DNA of 64,000 nt, from the NCBI RefSeq assembly GCF_011067745.1, contig NZ_JAAMPJ010000019.1, positions 124,001 through 188,000 of the forward strand, written 5' to 3'. The number at the start of each line of letters is the position of its first letter. The first letter of the stretch is position 1. This document shows positions 33,481 to 42,377 of the stretch, piece by piece. Both the position numbers and the translations under genes were made by a program. The stretch is from Lentzea alba (GTDB lineage: Bacteria; Actinomycetota; Actinomycetes; Mycobacteriales; Pseudonocardiaceae). A model generated the notes under the pieces. It was not told where the DNA came from. It was given only the letters and a program-made list of their open reading frames with translations, and ran no database searches.

Positions 33481-34404
33481 ATGCGCCTGATCACGCTCGC
33501 CGCCGCCCTCGCGCTCACGATCTCCGCCGCACCCGCGATCGCGGCCCCCGCCGCTCCGAGAATCGCCACCTACAACGTGTTCATGCTGTCGCGGAACCTC
33601 TACCCGAACTGGGGTCAGGTGACGCGGGCGGACCTGATCGACAGCACCGGCGTGCTGAACGGACAGGACGTCGTGGTGCTGCAGGAGGCGTTCGACAACG
33701 CCGCCTCCGACCGGGTGCTGGCCAACCTCCGCGACACCTACCCGCACCAGACCCCGGTGCTGGGCCGCAGCAGGTCCGGGTGGGACGTCACCGGCGGCGC
33801 GTACCGCGACTCGACGCCCGAGGACGGCGGGGTCGCGGTGCTCAGCCGGTGGCCGATCACCACGCGCGTGCAGTACGTCTACCGCGACGCGTGCGGCGCG
33901 GACTGGTTCTCCAACAAGGGTTTCGCGTACGTGCGGATCGAAGCACCGTCCGGACCGATGCACGTGATCGGCACGCACATGCAGGCCGAGGACTCCACCT
34001 GCACGAGCGCGCCGGCAGTCTACCGGGCGTCGCAGCGAGCCGAGATCACAGCGTTCCTGACCTCGCGGAACATTCCCGCAACCGAGCCCGTGTACGTGGC
34101 GGGCGACCTGAACGTGGTCAAGGCGAGCGACGAGTTCCCGCGGATGGTCGCCGAACTGGGCGCCTCGACGCCGGAGGTGGTCGGGCACCCGTTCTCGTGG
34201 GACTGCGCGGACAACAGCGTCTGCCGCGACCAGTACGGCCCCGAGTACGCGTCCGAACACCTCGACTACGTGCTGACGGTCCAGGGACCGGTGCTGCGCA
34301 ACGAAACCCGGCGTGTGAAGAGTCCTGAGTGGTCGATCTGGTCGTGGGGCCGCAAGTACACCTACACGGATCTGTCCGACCACTACCCCGTCTTCGCTAG
34401 CTGA
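33481..34404 (+). CDS. Secreted sphingomyelinase C-like phosphodiesterase (307 aa)
   Basis: A signal peptide (1 to about 21, ending AIA) precedes an endonuclease/exonuclease/phosphatase-fold hydrolase like bacterial neutral sphingomyelinases. Metal and catalytic motifs are in order: TYNVFML, QEAFDN (catalytic Glu), GTHMQAED, AGDLNVVK and DLSDHYPV (catalytic His). The phrase SRNLYPNWGQ.TRADLI matches sphingomyelinase C. It is predicted to be exported and to cleave a phosphodiester in membrane lipids or extracellular nucleotides; lipid specificity is inferred. It is monocistronic, and its stop overlaps the convergent DUF6968 gene by 8 bases. Confidence 0.85.
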   Translation: MRLITLAAALALTISAAPAIAAPAAPRIATYNVFMLSRNLYPNWGQVTRADLIDSTGVLNGQDVVVLQEAFDNAASDRVLANLRDTYPHQTPVLGRSRSGWDVTGGAYRDSTPEDGGVAVLSRWPITTRVQYVYRDACGADWFSNKGFAYVRIEAPSGPMHVIGTHMQAEDSTCTSAPAVYRASQRAEITAFLTSRNIPATEPVYVAGDLNVVKASDEFPRMVAELGASTPEVVGHPFSWDCADNSVCRDQYGPEYASEHLDYVLTVQGPVLRNETRRVKSPEWSIWSWGRKYTYTDLSDHYPVFAS

Positions 34405-34708
34405 CCAGCGGAGCGACCGTCAGGCCGAGTTCGGGCATTCCCAGCCAGTTCACGGTGATGTCCGACTCGGCCAGCTTGATCCGCACCGCGTAGACGCTGA
34501 GCAGCAACGCCTGCAACGAGTCCACGCCGAACGCGGCTCCCACCGAGTCGTCGCCGAGACCGACGATCTGATGTGGACACTCCCAGTCACCGTTGCCGCT
34601 CAACGGATCGGGGCGCGGGGCACCGAACCTGATCACCACGTCGAACCGTGATCCGTCCGGCGCCACGCCTTCGAGCTGCCGTTGCGCGACGATCTTTCCC
34701 AGGTCCAT
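34397..34708 (-). CDS. DUF6968-like conserved hypothetical protein (103 aa)
   Basis: Short cytoplasmic protein with the phrase RFGAPRPDP....GDWECPHQIVGLGDD.V..AFGVDSLQALLL, which I recognise as the DUF6968 core. There is no signal peptide or membrane segment and no catalytic motif. It lies 4 bases after the DUF6493 gene on the same strand, so it may be the last gene of the SWIM-DUF6493 operon. Function unknown. Confidence 0.7.
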   Translation of the reverse strand: MDLGKIVAQRQLEGVAPDGSRFDVVIRFGAPRPDPLSGNGDWECPHQIVGLGDDSVGAAFGVDSLQALLLSVYAVRIKLAESDITVNWLGMPELGLTVAPLVS

Positions 34709-34712
34709 GTGC

Positions 34713-37199
34713 TCAGCCTAGTGCGGCCACCAGTCGCTTCGCCTGCACGACCGCCTTGCTGGAGCCCTTGCGCGCGGCGACCTCGGCGAGTCCGTCGATC
34801 TCACCGCCGGGCTTGAGCTGCTGCGCCAGTTCGACCGCGAGCTCGACGACGTCCGCGACCCGGTTGTGCGCCCACAGCTTGGGCAACGCGGTCACCACGA
34901 CGTCCCAGACCTGAACAGCCGCGCCGGAGCGAGCCACATCGCGCAGGCCGGGCACGATTCGGTTCAGCGGGACGTAACCGCCTTCGAGCAACCGGCCGAG
35001 CACTGAACCCAGCGCCTGGCCGTCGAACTGGTCGCGGGCCGCGAGGATGAGCAGGGCGTCGACGGCGTGGGCGCGGTTCACCGTGAGTTCCGCGGCGAGC
35101 CCGTACCCGAGCGCCAGGTTCATGGCCACGCCGATCGGGCCGTCCGCCTCGGCGAGCGACGGCAGCAGCGGACCGTCTCCGCCCTTCGAGCTCATCCGGT
35201 GTGCGAGGTGCGGCACGAGGTGAGCGGCCACGATCTCGCGCTGTGCAGGCAGGATCGAGGGCCACCACTCGTACATCGAGCTCCACTCGCCGTGGCCGAA
35301 CCAGTGCTGCTCCGGCGTGGCCAGGCCGGGTTCGACGGTCACGAACAGCCGTCGCTCCGGCAGCGTCTGCCGGTAGTAGCTGTCGTTGCCGCCGCGCACC
35401 CGTTCGACCAGCTCGACAACTGGATCGCTGCGGAAGCCGAGCAACTCGCGCAGCCGCTGCCCCGCGGCGCCCTGCAGCGACGCGAAGGTCTCGGGGTCCA
35501 CGTCGCGCGGCAACCGGTGGCAGGCCTGGGTCAGGTCGCGCGGCCACGGTTCCCAGCCGTCCGCCTCGGCCTTGGCCAGCCGGTCCAGCAACGTCGCCGG
35601 ATCAAGCAGCCCGGACGTCTCCGTCGGGGTCGAGACCAGGGCCGGCCGCGGTGACCTCAGCAGGCCCTGCTGGATGTCGTGCAGCCGCAGGGTGAGCTGC
35701 TCGCCCACCGCGCCGGCCCGTGCGCGTTCGAACTGCGCCTGCCACGCGGGAGCCGCCTCCGGATCGGGTTCGGTCGTCTGCACCGGCTTGGACACGACAG
35801 CGATGATCGCGATCAGCTCGGTCCAGGCGTTGCGCCTGGCGTGGTCCGCATAGGTCTCGTACGCGTACTCGTTCAGGAGCCACGGGTACTTCTCGTACAT
35901 CGGCTGGAACGCCTGCGCGACCGCTTCCCGGTCCTGCCAGGCGAACCGGACGATCGCCTCGACGACCCGTTCCGCGTTGATCGGGTCGACGTATCGGGCG
36001 TTGCGGCCGAACAGCGACAGCACCTCGCCCGTCAGCTCGTCGATCGTCGCGATCGGTTCGGGGAACGGTGTCGGCACGAACGGGGCGAGTGCGGCGGTTT
36101 CGTCCGGTGTAGTGGTGCTGCCGAGCTGCTCCGCCATGTCGGCGGGGAGTTGTTCGGCCAGCGTCAGCAGTTCGGTCCTGGTGGCGTCGCTGATCTTCGT
36201 CAGGTCCTTCGCCACCAGCTTGACCGCCTGCCCGCGCAGGTCGTCCGACGGGTGCGCGAACAGCTCGGCGACGGTCAGCACCACGGCGTCCGGAGTGGAC
36301 TTCGCGTGCTTGGCGAGCCAGGTGAGCTGGGTGCGGACGAGCTTCTTCTCGGTGCGGCCGAACACCCATCGGCTCGCGTCGGTCAGCAGGTCGAGGTCGA
36401 GCTTCCCGGCTTCGTCCGCCGACTTCAGCCGCTCCTGCGCGAGCCCGGCGACAGTCGAGCGCGAGTCCGGCAGCATCGCGACGTAGTCACGCGCGTGTTC
36501 GGCCGTCTCGTCCAGCGTGACCTGCAGAACTTCGTGCAGGGCCAGGAAACCTTCCATCTCCTTGGCGCCGCCGCCCTGCTGCAGCCGGGCGAGGCAGCCG
36601 TCCAGGAGGATCTTCCGGTCCGCCCGATCGCGCAGGAAGGGCGGCCACTGGCGGGTGGTCGCGAAGACCACGCCCGTGCCGACGACCTCGAGCATGCGCG
36701 GGATCAGCGCGTCGAAGCCGGGCTGCCACCTGGTGTGGCCGCCCAGGGTCATGAAGTGCCGCAGGAAACCGTCCGAGTCCGGCGGGTTCTCCCCGCAGAA
36801 CTCCAGGATCACCCGCATCAGGTCGAACCGGTTGAGTTCCCTGGTCGGCATCTTGGCGCCCAGCCGGGCGACCAGGTCCGGCATCCAGGCGAGGTCGCGC
36901 TGCCGCAACACGTCGATCAAGTCGGTGATTCCGCCGTCCGGCCTCATGCGGTGGTGCCAGATCTGATACCGCATGAGCCACGGCGTGAGCGCGGAGGCGT
37001 TCGGCATCAGCCCGGCTCCCGCGATGGCGAGCGTCGCCTGGTGGTGCCAGCTCCGATCGCCCGCTCGATGTTTCTTCTCGTACGCGATCAGGTCCTTCGC
37101 GAACTCCTTGCGCTGGTCGGGAGTGAGGGCGTTGAGCGCTTCGCGCAGCGGCACGGGCTCGTCCGCCTCGATCAGCCCGCGGATCTCGTCGAACGTCAC
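34713..37199 (-). CDS. DUF6493-like large helical repeat protein (828 aa)
   Basis: Long, mostly helical soluble protein resembling HEAT-like repeat scaffolds, without a recognisable catalytic site. The N-terminus (FDEIRGLIEADEPVPLREALNALTPDQRKEFAKDL) is the DUF6493 type. The GTG at 37199 overlaps the SWIM gene stop (GTGA), which decides the start and shows the pair is cotranslated. SWIM plus large-repeat pairs recur in actinobacteria and are sometimes found with MoxR and VWA genes; neither is adjacent here. Role unknown; protein-complex assembly is a reasonable guess. Confidence 0.75.
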   Translation of the reverse strand: MTFDEIRGLIEADEPVPLREALNALTPDQRKEFAKDLIAYEKKHRAGDRSWHHQATLAIAGAGLMPNASALTPWLMRYQIWHHRMRPDGGITDLIDVLRQRDLAWMPDLVARLGAKMPTRELNRFDLMRVILEFCGENPPDSDGFLRHFMTLGGHTRWQPGFDALIPRMLEVVGTGVVFATTRQWPPFLRDRADRKILLDGCLARLQQGGGAKEMEGFLALHEVLQVTLDETAEHARDYVAMLPDSRSTVAGLAQERLKSADEAGKLDLDLLTDASRWVFGRTEKKLVRTQLTWLAKHAKSTPDAVVLTVAELFAHPSDDLRGQAVKLVAKDLTKISDATRTELLTLAEQLPADMAEQLGSTTTPDETAALAPFVPTPFPEPIATIDELTGEVLSLFGRNARYVDPINAERVVEAIVRFAWQDREAVAQAFQPMYEKYPWLLNEYAYETYADHARRNAWTELIAIIAVVSKPVQTTEPDPEAAPAWQAQFERARAGAVGEQLTLRLHDIQQGLLRSPRPALVSTPTETSGLLDPATLLDRLAKAEADGWEPWPRDLTQACHRLPRDVDPETFASLQGAAGQRLRELLGFRSDPVVELVERVRGGNDSYYRQTLPERRLFVTVEPGLATPEQHWFGHGEWSSMYEWWPSILPAQREIVAAHLVPHLAHRMSSKGGDGPLLPSLAEADGPIGVAMNLALGYGLAAELTVNRAHAVDALLILAARDQFDGQALGSVLGRLLEGGYVPLNRIVPGLRDVARSGAAVQVWDVVVTALPKLWAHNRVADVVELAVELAQQLKPGGEIDGLAEVAARKGSSKAVVQAKRLVAALG

Positions 37200-38488
37200 G
37201 CCTTCTCCCTGATCTTTTCCGCGACCATGTCCGCCGCCAGCACGTGCTTGCACTTGCCTCGCCCGCCCCGGTATTCGGCCCACCACTGGCAGGTGCACGT
37301 CTCGCCGTTGACCCGGTAGTCACCGACCAGCGCGGTGTCGCCGTCCCACGTGACCGCACCCTGCTCGACCAGCGCCTTCGCGTTGCGCAGCCGGGGGTTC
37401 ATGGCCTGGACGTCCGCGCCCTCGTAGGGCAGTTCGCGGTGGAAGTACGAGGCTTCGGCCAGGTCGTAGCCCACCCGCCCGGCCGTGCCGAGCTGCGCGA
37501 GCGCGTCCCTGACCCGCCCGACGGCGAGCCCGGACCGGTCCGCGAGGTCCGCGACGTCCACTCGGGGCTCGAAGTCCAGCAGCGCGCCGATCAGTTCGGC
37601 GTCGGTGTCCGCGTCTCCAGCGGCCAGTCCGTCCAAAACCGCGCCCTCACCGGACAGGCCGCGGTTGACCTCGGGTGAGAGGACGAGCGTGAGCCGCTGC
37701 GAGCCCAGATCGACCTCCCAGCCGCTCGCGACGGGTTTGCCGTCCGCCGGCGGGCCGTACAACCGCACGGCCTTGGCGAAGCGCAGCAACGGGATCAGCG
37801 TCTCGAGGCGGTTCGGGCCAGCCAGGCACACCGCGTTGGCCGACGCGGTTCCGCTGAGCCGCAACGACTTCCCGGACGGCACCGCCCACACCGCCGCGCG
37901 CCCCTTGGGCAGCGTCTTGAGAAACCGCTGGGCGTCCACCGAGGACAGCTCGGCCTTCAGGTCGAACCGCGAGGTCAGCACCTGGGTCTCGGCGAACCCG
38001 CGCAGCCAGCGCGGCGGCAGCGGAACCTTCTTCTCCACCACCGCGCCGTCGAGCGTGCCGAACTCGACCTGGTCCGGCCCGACGGTCAGGTGCAGCGGAT
38101 CACCCTTGGTGACACGGGCCAGCGCACGCCTGAGAGGCTCGTTGACGTCGACGTTCGTGGTCCCGCGGTCGTGCACCTCGCCGTCGAGCGCACCGGAGAG
38201 CACGTCGAGTCGCGCGTAGACACCGCAGCAGCCGGAGAACGACTCGAAGCGCAGCCGGTCGCCGTTGCAGGTGACGACGGGGTCGCGCAGCCGTTCGGTC
38301 GTGGGCTGGAAGTACCGGGTGCCCGCGACTTTCGCGATGGCGAGCAACGCGGTCGCGGACTGCTGCGAGTCGCCCAGGAACCCGGTGAAGAAGCGCGGGT
38401 GGGGGCCGCGTCCGCCAGAGGTCTGCAGTCCGAGGGCGCGACGCGTCTCGTCGAGCCGGGAGTCGGCGACGTAGGCGTACGAGTGCAT
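37196..38488 (-). CDS. SWIM zinc-finger family protein (430 aa)
   Basis: The C-terminal CTCQWWAEYRGGRGKCKH (about 400-417) is a complete SWIM zinc finger (CxC...CxH). The preceding 390 residues are a beta-rich region of unknown fold with a short winged-helix-like stretch (VDVADLADRSGLAVGRVRDALAQLGTAG, about 314-341). SWIM fingers bind DNA or protein. It forms a two-gene unit with the DUF6493 protein (4-base overlap), and the two probably work in one complex. The ATG is at 38486-38488. Confidence 0.85.
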   Translation of the reverse strand: MHSYAYVADSRLDETRRALGLQTSGGRGPHPRFFTGFLGDSQQSATALLAIAKVAGTRYFQPTTERLRDPVVTCNGDRLRFESFSGCCGVYARLDVLSGALDGEVHDRGTTNVDVNEPLRRALARVTKGDPLHLTVGPDQVEFGTLDGAVVEKKVPLPPRWLRGFAETQVLTSRFDLKAELSSVDAQRFLKTLPKGRAAVWAVPSGKSLRLSGTASANAVCLAGPNRLETLIPLLRFAKAVRLYGPPADGKPVASGWEVDLGSQRLTLVLSPEVNRGLSGEGAVLDGLAAGDADTDAELIGALLDFEPRVDVADLADRSGLAVGRVRDALAQLGTAGRVGYDLAEASYFHRELPYEGADVQAMNPRLRNAKALVEQGAVTWDGDTALVGDYRVNGETCTCQWWAEYRGGRGKCKHVLAADMVAEKIREKA

Positions 38489-38531
38489 CGCGCCACTCTA
38501 AAGAACACACGTTCGAGGTGCAGCGAAACCG

Positions 38532-39842
38532 TTAAACGTAACGGCGCAGCAGGTCCTCCTCGGTCTCCCGGCGCATGATCGGCCGCGCGAAACCGTCCCG
38601 CACGGCGACGACCGGCGGCCTGCACACCTGGTTGTAGTTCGAGGCCAACGCGTGGTGGTACGCACCCGTGACCGGCATCGCGAGCAAGTCTCCCGCGTGC
38701 ACGTCCGCGGGCAACAGGCCGTCTGCCAGCACGTCACCGGCCTCGCAGTGCCGTCCCACCACGGTCACCGGCCGCAGGGCACCACCGCGTCCGATCAGCC
38801 TGACCGCGTACTTGGCGCCGTACAGGGCGGGCCGCGGGTTGTCGCTCATACCGCCGTCGACAGCCACGAACGTGCGTGTGACACCGCGCTTCACCGCGCA
38901 GACGCGGTACAGCGTCACCCCGGCGTTCGCGACGATCGACCGTCCGGGCTCGATCAGCAGCCGCGGCACGGGCACGCGGTGCAGTGCGCACTCGTAGTTC
39001 AGCGTGCCGCGGACCCGTTGCGCGAAGCCGAAGAGGTCGAACGACGACTCCCCCGGCAGGTACGGCGCGCAGAACCCGCCACCGAGGTCGAGTTGCTCGA
39101 TGCGGACACCACAAGAGGCGATCAGGCCGACCATGCGCCGCACGGTTTCCTCGTACGACGCGACGTGCCGGACCTGCGAACCGATGTGGCAGTGCAGGCC
39201 GACAAGACGCAACGAAGGCTGCTCGACCACGCGCAGGATCGCCTCCAGGGCGGCGCCGGAAGCCAGCGAGAAGCCGAACTTCTGGTCCTCCACACCGGTC
39301 GCGATCGCGGCATGCGTCACCGCGTCCACACCGGGCGTCACGCGGATCATGACCTGCTGGCCGTGCCGGGCGAGAGCGCCGAGCTGGGCGATCTCGTCGA
39401 ACGAGTCGACGACGATCCGCGAGACGCCGTGCTCCAGCGCGGCTTTGAGGTCTTCGCTGGTCTTCACGTTGCCGTGCAGGACGATTCGCTCACCCGGGAC
39501 GCCGGCGGCACGGGCGAGCGCGAGCTCACCGGCGGACGAGACGTCCAGCGAGAGCCCTTCGGCGGCCATCCAGCGGTAGACCTCGGGACAGGGCAACGAC
39601 TTGCCCGCGAACACGACCTCGCCGTCCGGGAGCGTGGCCGCGAAGGTCCTGGCACGAGAACGGACCGTTGCCTCGTCCAGCACCTGGCAGGGCGTGCCGA
39701 ACCGGGCCGCGAGCCGGGTGGCGGAGACTCCACCGATGACGAGGTCCGAGCCGGACAGCACGGTGCCGTCCGGCCACAGACCCTCTTCCAGCACCGGCTC
39801 GGTGGAGCATCCGATGCTGGGCAGCAACTCCGCGAGTGTCAT
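38532..39842 (-). CDS. Diaminopimelate decarboxylase-like PLP enzyme (436 aa)
   Basis: Fold III (alanine-racemase-type) PLP decarboxylase. The cofactor lysine is in VVFAGKSLPCPEVYRW; the barrel motifs HCHIGSQ, DLGGGF.APY and EPGRSIVANAGVTLYRV follow, and the C-terminal beta domain has VVGRHCEAGDVL and MPVTGAYHHALASNYN. Residues 1-45 form a longer lead-in than in minimal LysA. It is not in the usual lysA-hom-thr arrangement of actinobacteria, so it is probably a paralogue acting on diaminopimelate or a related amino acid in specialised metabolism, or a spare copy. Confidence 0.8.
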   Translation of the reverse strand: MTLAELLPSIGCSTEPVLEEGLWPDGTVLSGSDLVIGGVSATRLAARFGTPCQVLDEATVRSRARTFAATLPDGEVVFAGKSLPCPEVYRWMAAEGLSLDVSSAGELALARAAGVPGERIVLHGNVKTSEDLKAALEHGVSRIVVDSFDEIAQLGALARHGQQVMIRVTPGVDAVTHAAIATGVEDQKFGFSLASGAALEAILRVVEQPSLRLVGLHCHIGSQVRHVASYEETVRRMVGLIASCGVRIEQLDLGGGFCAPYLPGESSFDLFGFAQRVRGTLNYECALHRVPVPRLLIEPGRSIVANAGVTLYRVCAVKRGVTRTFVAVDGGMSDNPRPALYGAKYAVRLIGRGGALRPVTVVGRHCEAGDVLADGLLPADVHAGDLLAMPVTGAYHHALASNYNQVCRPPVVAVRDGFARPIMRRETEEDLLRRYV

Positions 39843-39947
39843 GCCTCGATTGCACGCCCAGGCGAACCGCGTTCCCAGGCCACGGACGAGAACCTGACAC
39901 CCCGGAGGCCTACCTTGACGCGATCCTGACGGACGCCGTAATCCAGG

Positions 39948-40862
39948 TCACGGCCGCGTCCACACCGCCACGTAGTCGACGGCCATCGAACGGCCCGGCG
40001 TCGTCTGCGGCACCGGGGTACCGCGGCCTGCCACGCCGTTGGGGAACGCGCCGCCCATCGCCACGTTCAGCAGGATGAAGTAGCCCTGGTGGGACGTCAT
40101 GTTGTTCCAGGACGTCGCGTCCATCTGGTTCTGCCGCACGGTGTGGAACTGCTGGCCGTCGACGTACCAGCGCAGCTGGTTGGGGCTGACCGAGCGGTCC
40201 CACTCGAAGCGGTAGGTGTGGAACGCGCCCTGGCACGCGCTGCCGGGACAGGCGCGGGAGGCGCCGAGGCCGTTCGTCTCGTTGCACGGGCCGCCGGGGT
40301 TCACGCCGCAGTGCAGCACGCCCCAGACGCTGTTGATGCCGTTGACGTTCTCCATGATGTCGAACTCGCCGATGCTCGGCCAGTTCCAGTAGTTGCCGCG
40401 GTACGGCGCGCCCAACGCCCAGAACGCGGGCCAGTAGCCCAGCGCGGCGGTACCGGTGACGTTCGGCATCTGGATGCGGCCCTCGATGCGCAACACGCCG
40501 CCGGCCGGTGCCTTGAAGTTCGACCGGCGGGACTCGATGCGTGCGGACGTCCACTCACCGTTGGCCGCGCGCAACGGGACGATGCGCAGGTTGCCGGTGC
40601 CGTCGAGACGCAGGTTGGCGCGATCGTTGGTGTAGCGCTGGATCTCGCCGGTGCCCCAGTTGCCGGGGCCGCCGGGGTAACCGTGGCCGGTGTCGACGAT
40701 CCAGTTGTTCGAGTTCGGCGCGGTGTTGTTCGGGCCGGTGAAGTCGTCGGACCAGGCCAGCGTCCAACCGGGCGGGGTGGGCGGGACCGCTGCCTGCGCG
40801 GCACCGGACAGCGGGATCGCCAGGAGAAGTGCCAAGAGCGCATACCGAAGTTTTCGAGCCAC
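39948..40862 (-). CDS. Secreted GH16 beta-glucanase (304 aa)
   Basis: A signal peptide (1 to about 25, ending AAQA) precedes a GH16 beta-jelly-roll endoglucanase. The catalytic GEFDIME signature supplies nucleophile Glu166, Asp168 and acid/base Glu171. W.Y.N.RANLRL-like and YFILLNVAMGG phrases are typical of laminarinase/lichenase members. It is exported to cut beta-1,3- or mixed-linkage glucans; the exact linkage cannot be told. There is no carbohydrate-binding module. A CebR-like box lies 44 bases before the start, suggesting control by a LacI-type sugar repressor. Confidence 0.9.
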   Translation of the reverse strand: MARKLRYALLALLLAIPLSGAAQAAVPPTPPGWTLAWSDDFTGPNNTAPNSNNWIVDTGHGYPGGPGNWGTGEIQRYTNDRANLRLDGTGNLRIVPLRAANGEWTSARIESRRSNFKAPAGGVLRIEGRIQMPNVTGTAALGYWPAFWALGAPYRGNYWNWPSIGEFDIMENVNGINSVWGVLHCGVNPGGPCNETNGLGASRACPGSACQGAFHTYRFEWDRSVSPNQLRWYVDGQQFHTVRQNQMDATSWNNMTSHQGYFILLNVAMGGAFPNGVAGRGTPVPQTTPGRSMAVDYVAVWTRP

Positions 40863-40905
40863 GATGATGACCTCTCTGTCACTATCGCACGGCAGCGGAG
40901 TTCCA

Positions 40906-40919
40906 TGGAAGCGCTCTCA
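40906..40919. promoter_or_regulatory. CebR/LacI-type operator upstream of the GH16 gene
   Basis: TGGAAGCGCTCTCA matches the actinomycete CebR consensus TGGGAGCGCTCCCA at 12 of 14 positions and is centred on an AGCGCT core. It lies 44 bases before the glucanase start and 47 before the divergent uridine-kinase gene. No LacI-type regulator gene is nearby, so a regulator encoded elsewhere would act here. Confidence 0.5.
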
Positions 40920-40965
40920 CGCCTCTCCCGTCAAGCTGGTGGCGATCTGTGGGATCGTCGATCAG

Positions 40966-41595
40966 GTGACACGAACCGACGCGCTGGACGAGATCGCCGA
41001 CCTGCTGCCCCCGCAGGGCCTGGTCGCGGTGGACGGGGTCGACGGCGCGGGCAAGACGACGTTCTGCGACGACCTGGCCGCGGTGCTCCGCGAGCGAGGC
41101 CGTGAGGTCGTGCGGGCGTCCGTGGACGACTTTCACCATCCGCAGTCGGTGCGATGGCGGCGCGGCAAGTCGTCGCCCGAGGGTTTCTTCCTGGACAGCT
41201 TCGACTACGAGCGGTTCATCGACCGCCTGCTCACGCCGTTCGCTCAGGGACTGCCGTTCCAGCGCGCGAGCCACGACCTGGAAACCGACGAGTACGTCGA
41301 TCCGCCGGCTGAAGTGGCGCCGCCGTCCGCGCTCCTGCTGGTGGACGGGATCTTCCTGCACCGCGACGAGCTCGCGGGCCGCTGGGACTTCTCGGTGTTC
41401 CTGGACGTCGACTTCGCGGTCTCCGTCGCGCGGATGGCCGTGCGGGACGGCAGCCCGTCCGATCCGGACGATCCCCGCAACCGCCGATACGTCGAAGGCC
41501 AGCGCCTGTACCTGACCCGGTGCGATCCGGCCGCGCGGGCGAGCCTGGTGATCGACCACAACGCCCACCGACCCCCAAATCGTTACCCGGCGTGA
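40966..41595 (+). CDS. Uridine kinase-like P-loop protein (209 aa)
   Basis: Nucleoside-kinase-like enzyme: P-loop VDGVDGAGKTTF, a DDFHHP segment after the second strand, a FDYERF stretch and LLLVDGIFLHR. Closely related in these motifs to the kinase half of the fusion at 16333-17340 but without the GGCT domain. The GTG at 40966 is used because homology begins soon after; upstream in-frame codons run into the GH16 promoter region. Phosphorylation of uridine or a related nucleoside is the likely reaction. Confidence 0.78.
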   Translation: MTRTDALDEIADLLPPQGLVAVDGVDGAGKTTFCDDLAAVLRERGREVVRASVDDFHHPQSVRWRRGKSSPEGFFLDSFDYERFIDRLLTPFAQGLPFQRASHDLETDEYVDPPAEVAPPSALLLVDGIFLHRDELAGRWDFSVFLDVDFAVSVARMAVRDGSPSDPDDPRNRRYVEGQRLYLTRCDPAARASLVIDHNAHRPPNRYPA

Positions 41596-41662
41596 TAACG
41601 CCTGGTGGCCTCGCGACGACGTAGGAGCCACAGCGTCCGAACGGCGTAGCGAGGAGGCCGCC

Positions 41663-42364
41663 ATGGCGACCACGTTCTGGGCTTGGATCGTGTCCGCTCT
41701 CGTCATCGTGCTGCTCGCGGTGGTGGTCCCCAACCGGCTCGGCGCGCAGAACGTCCTGCGGGACGCGCGCGGACGGTACAGCCTGTCCCGCTTCCAGGTC
41801 ATGGTGTGGACGGTCGTGCTGCTGTCGCTGATCACCGGCATGGCGTTCGGGCGGTTCGCGGCCGGGCAGGTCGACGTCGCCGGGTTCCAGATCCCCAGCC
41901 AGGTGCTGTGGTTGCTCGGCATCGCGGTCGGGTCCGGGGTCGTCGCGGGGGCCATCAAGGTCACCAAGAGCACGACCCGGCCGGACTCGGTGGCGGCCTA
42001 CCCGATCGGCTCCGAACGCGGCACGCTCTGGGAGATGCTGACCGTCGAGGAAGGCGCGTCGGCGGGCCGGTCGGTCGACCTGGCGAAGTTCCAGAACTTC
42101 GTCATCACGATCCTGTTGGTGCTGCTCTACGTCGCGCAGGCGGTCTCGGCGCTCAAGGCCGTGAGCAACCCCGCGGGCATCGCCGGGCTGCCCGCGTTCT
42201 CCGACGCGTTCCTGGTGCTGCTCGGCGTGAGCCACGCCGGGTACCTGCTGGGCAAGATCCCGTCACCGGCCGGTGTGCCCGAGGGCGGCACGATGAGCGC
42301 GCGGCTCGCGTCCGAACCCGAACCGGAAGTGGCGAAGACCGTCCCCGAGGTGCGCACCGCGTGA
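41663..42364 (+). CDS. Uncharacterised membrane protein (233 aa)
   Basis: About four hydrophobic helices (about 5-24, 47-65, 80-100 and 145-165) separated by short loops, with a conserved-looking RYSLSRFQVMVWTVVLLSLI segment after the first helix and an acidic, disordered tail of about 30 residues. GAGGAGG lies just before the ATG. It is followed after 13 bases by a TPR protein, so the two may be a membrane anchor and its soluble partner. I do not recognise the family; no transporter or enzyme motif is seen. Confidence 0.65.
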   Translation: MATTFWAWIVSALVIVLLAVVVPNRLGAQNVLRDARGRYSLSRFQVMVWTVVLLSLITGMAFGRFAAGQVDVAGFQIPSQVLWLLGIAVGSGVVAGAIKVTKSTTRPDSVAAYPIGSERGTLWEMLTVEEGASAGRSVDLAKFQNFVITILLVLLYVAQAVSALKAVSNPAGIAGLPAFSDAFLVLLGVSHAGYLLGKIPSPAGVPEGGTMSARLASEPEPEVAKTVPEVRTA

Positions 42365-42377
42365 TATCTACTCGCGC

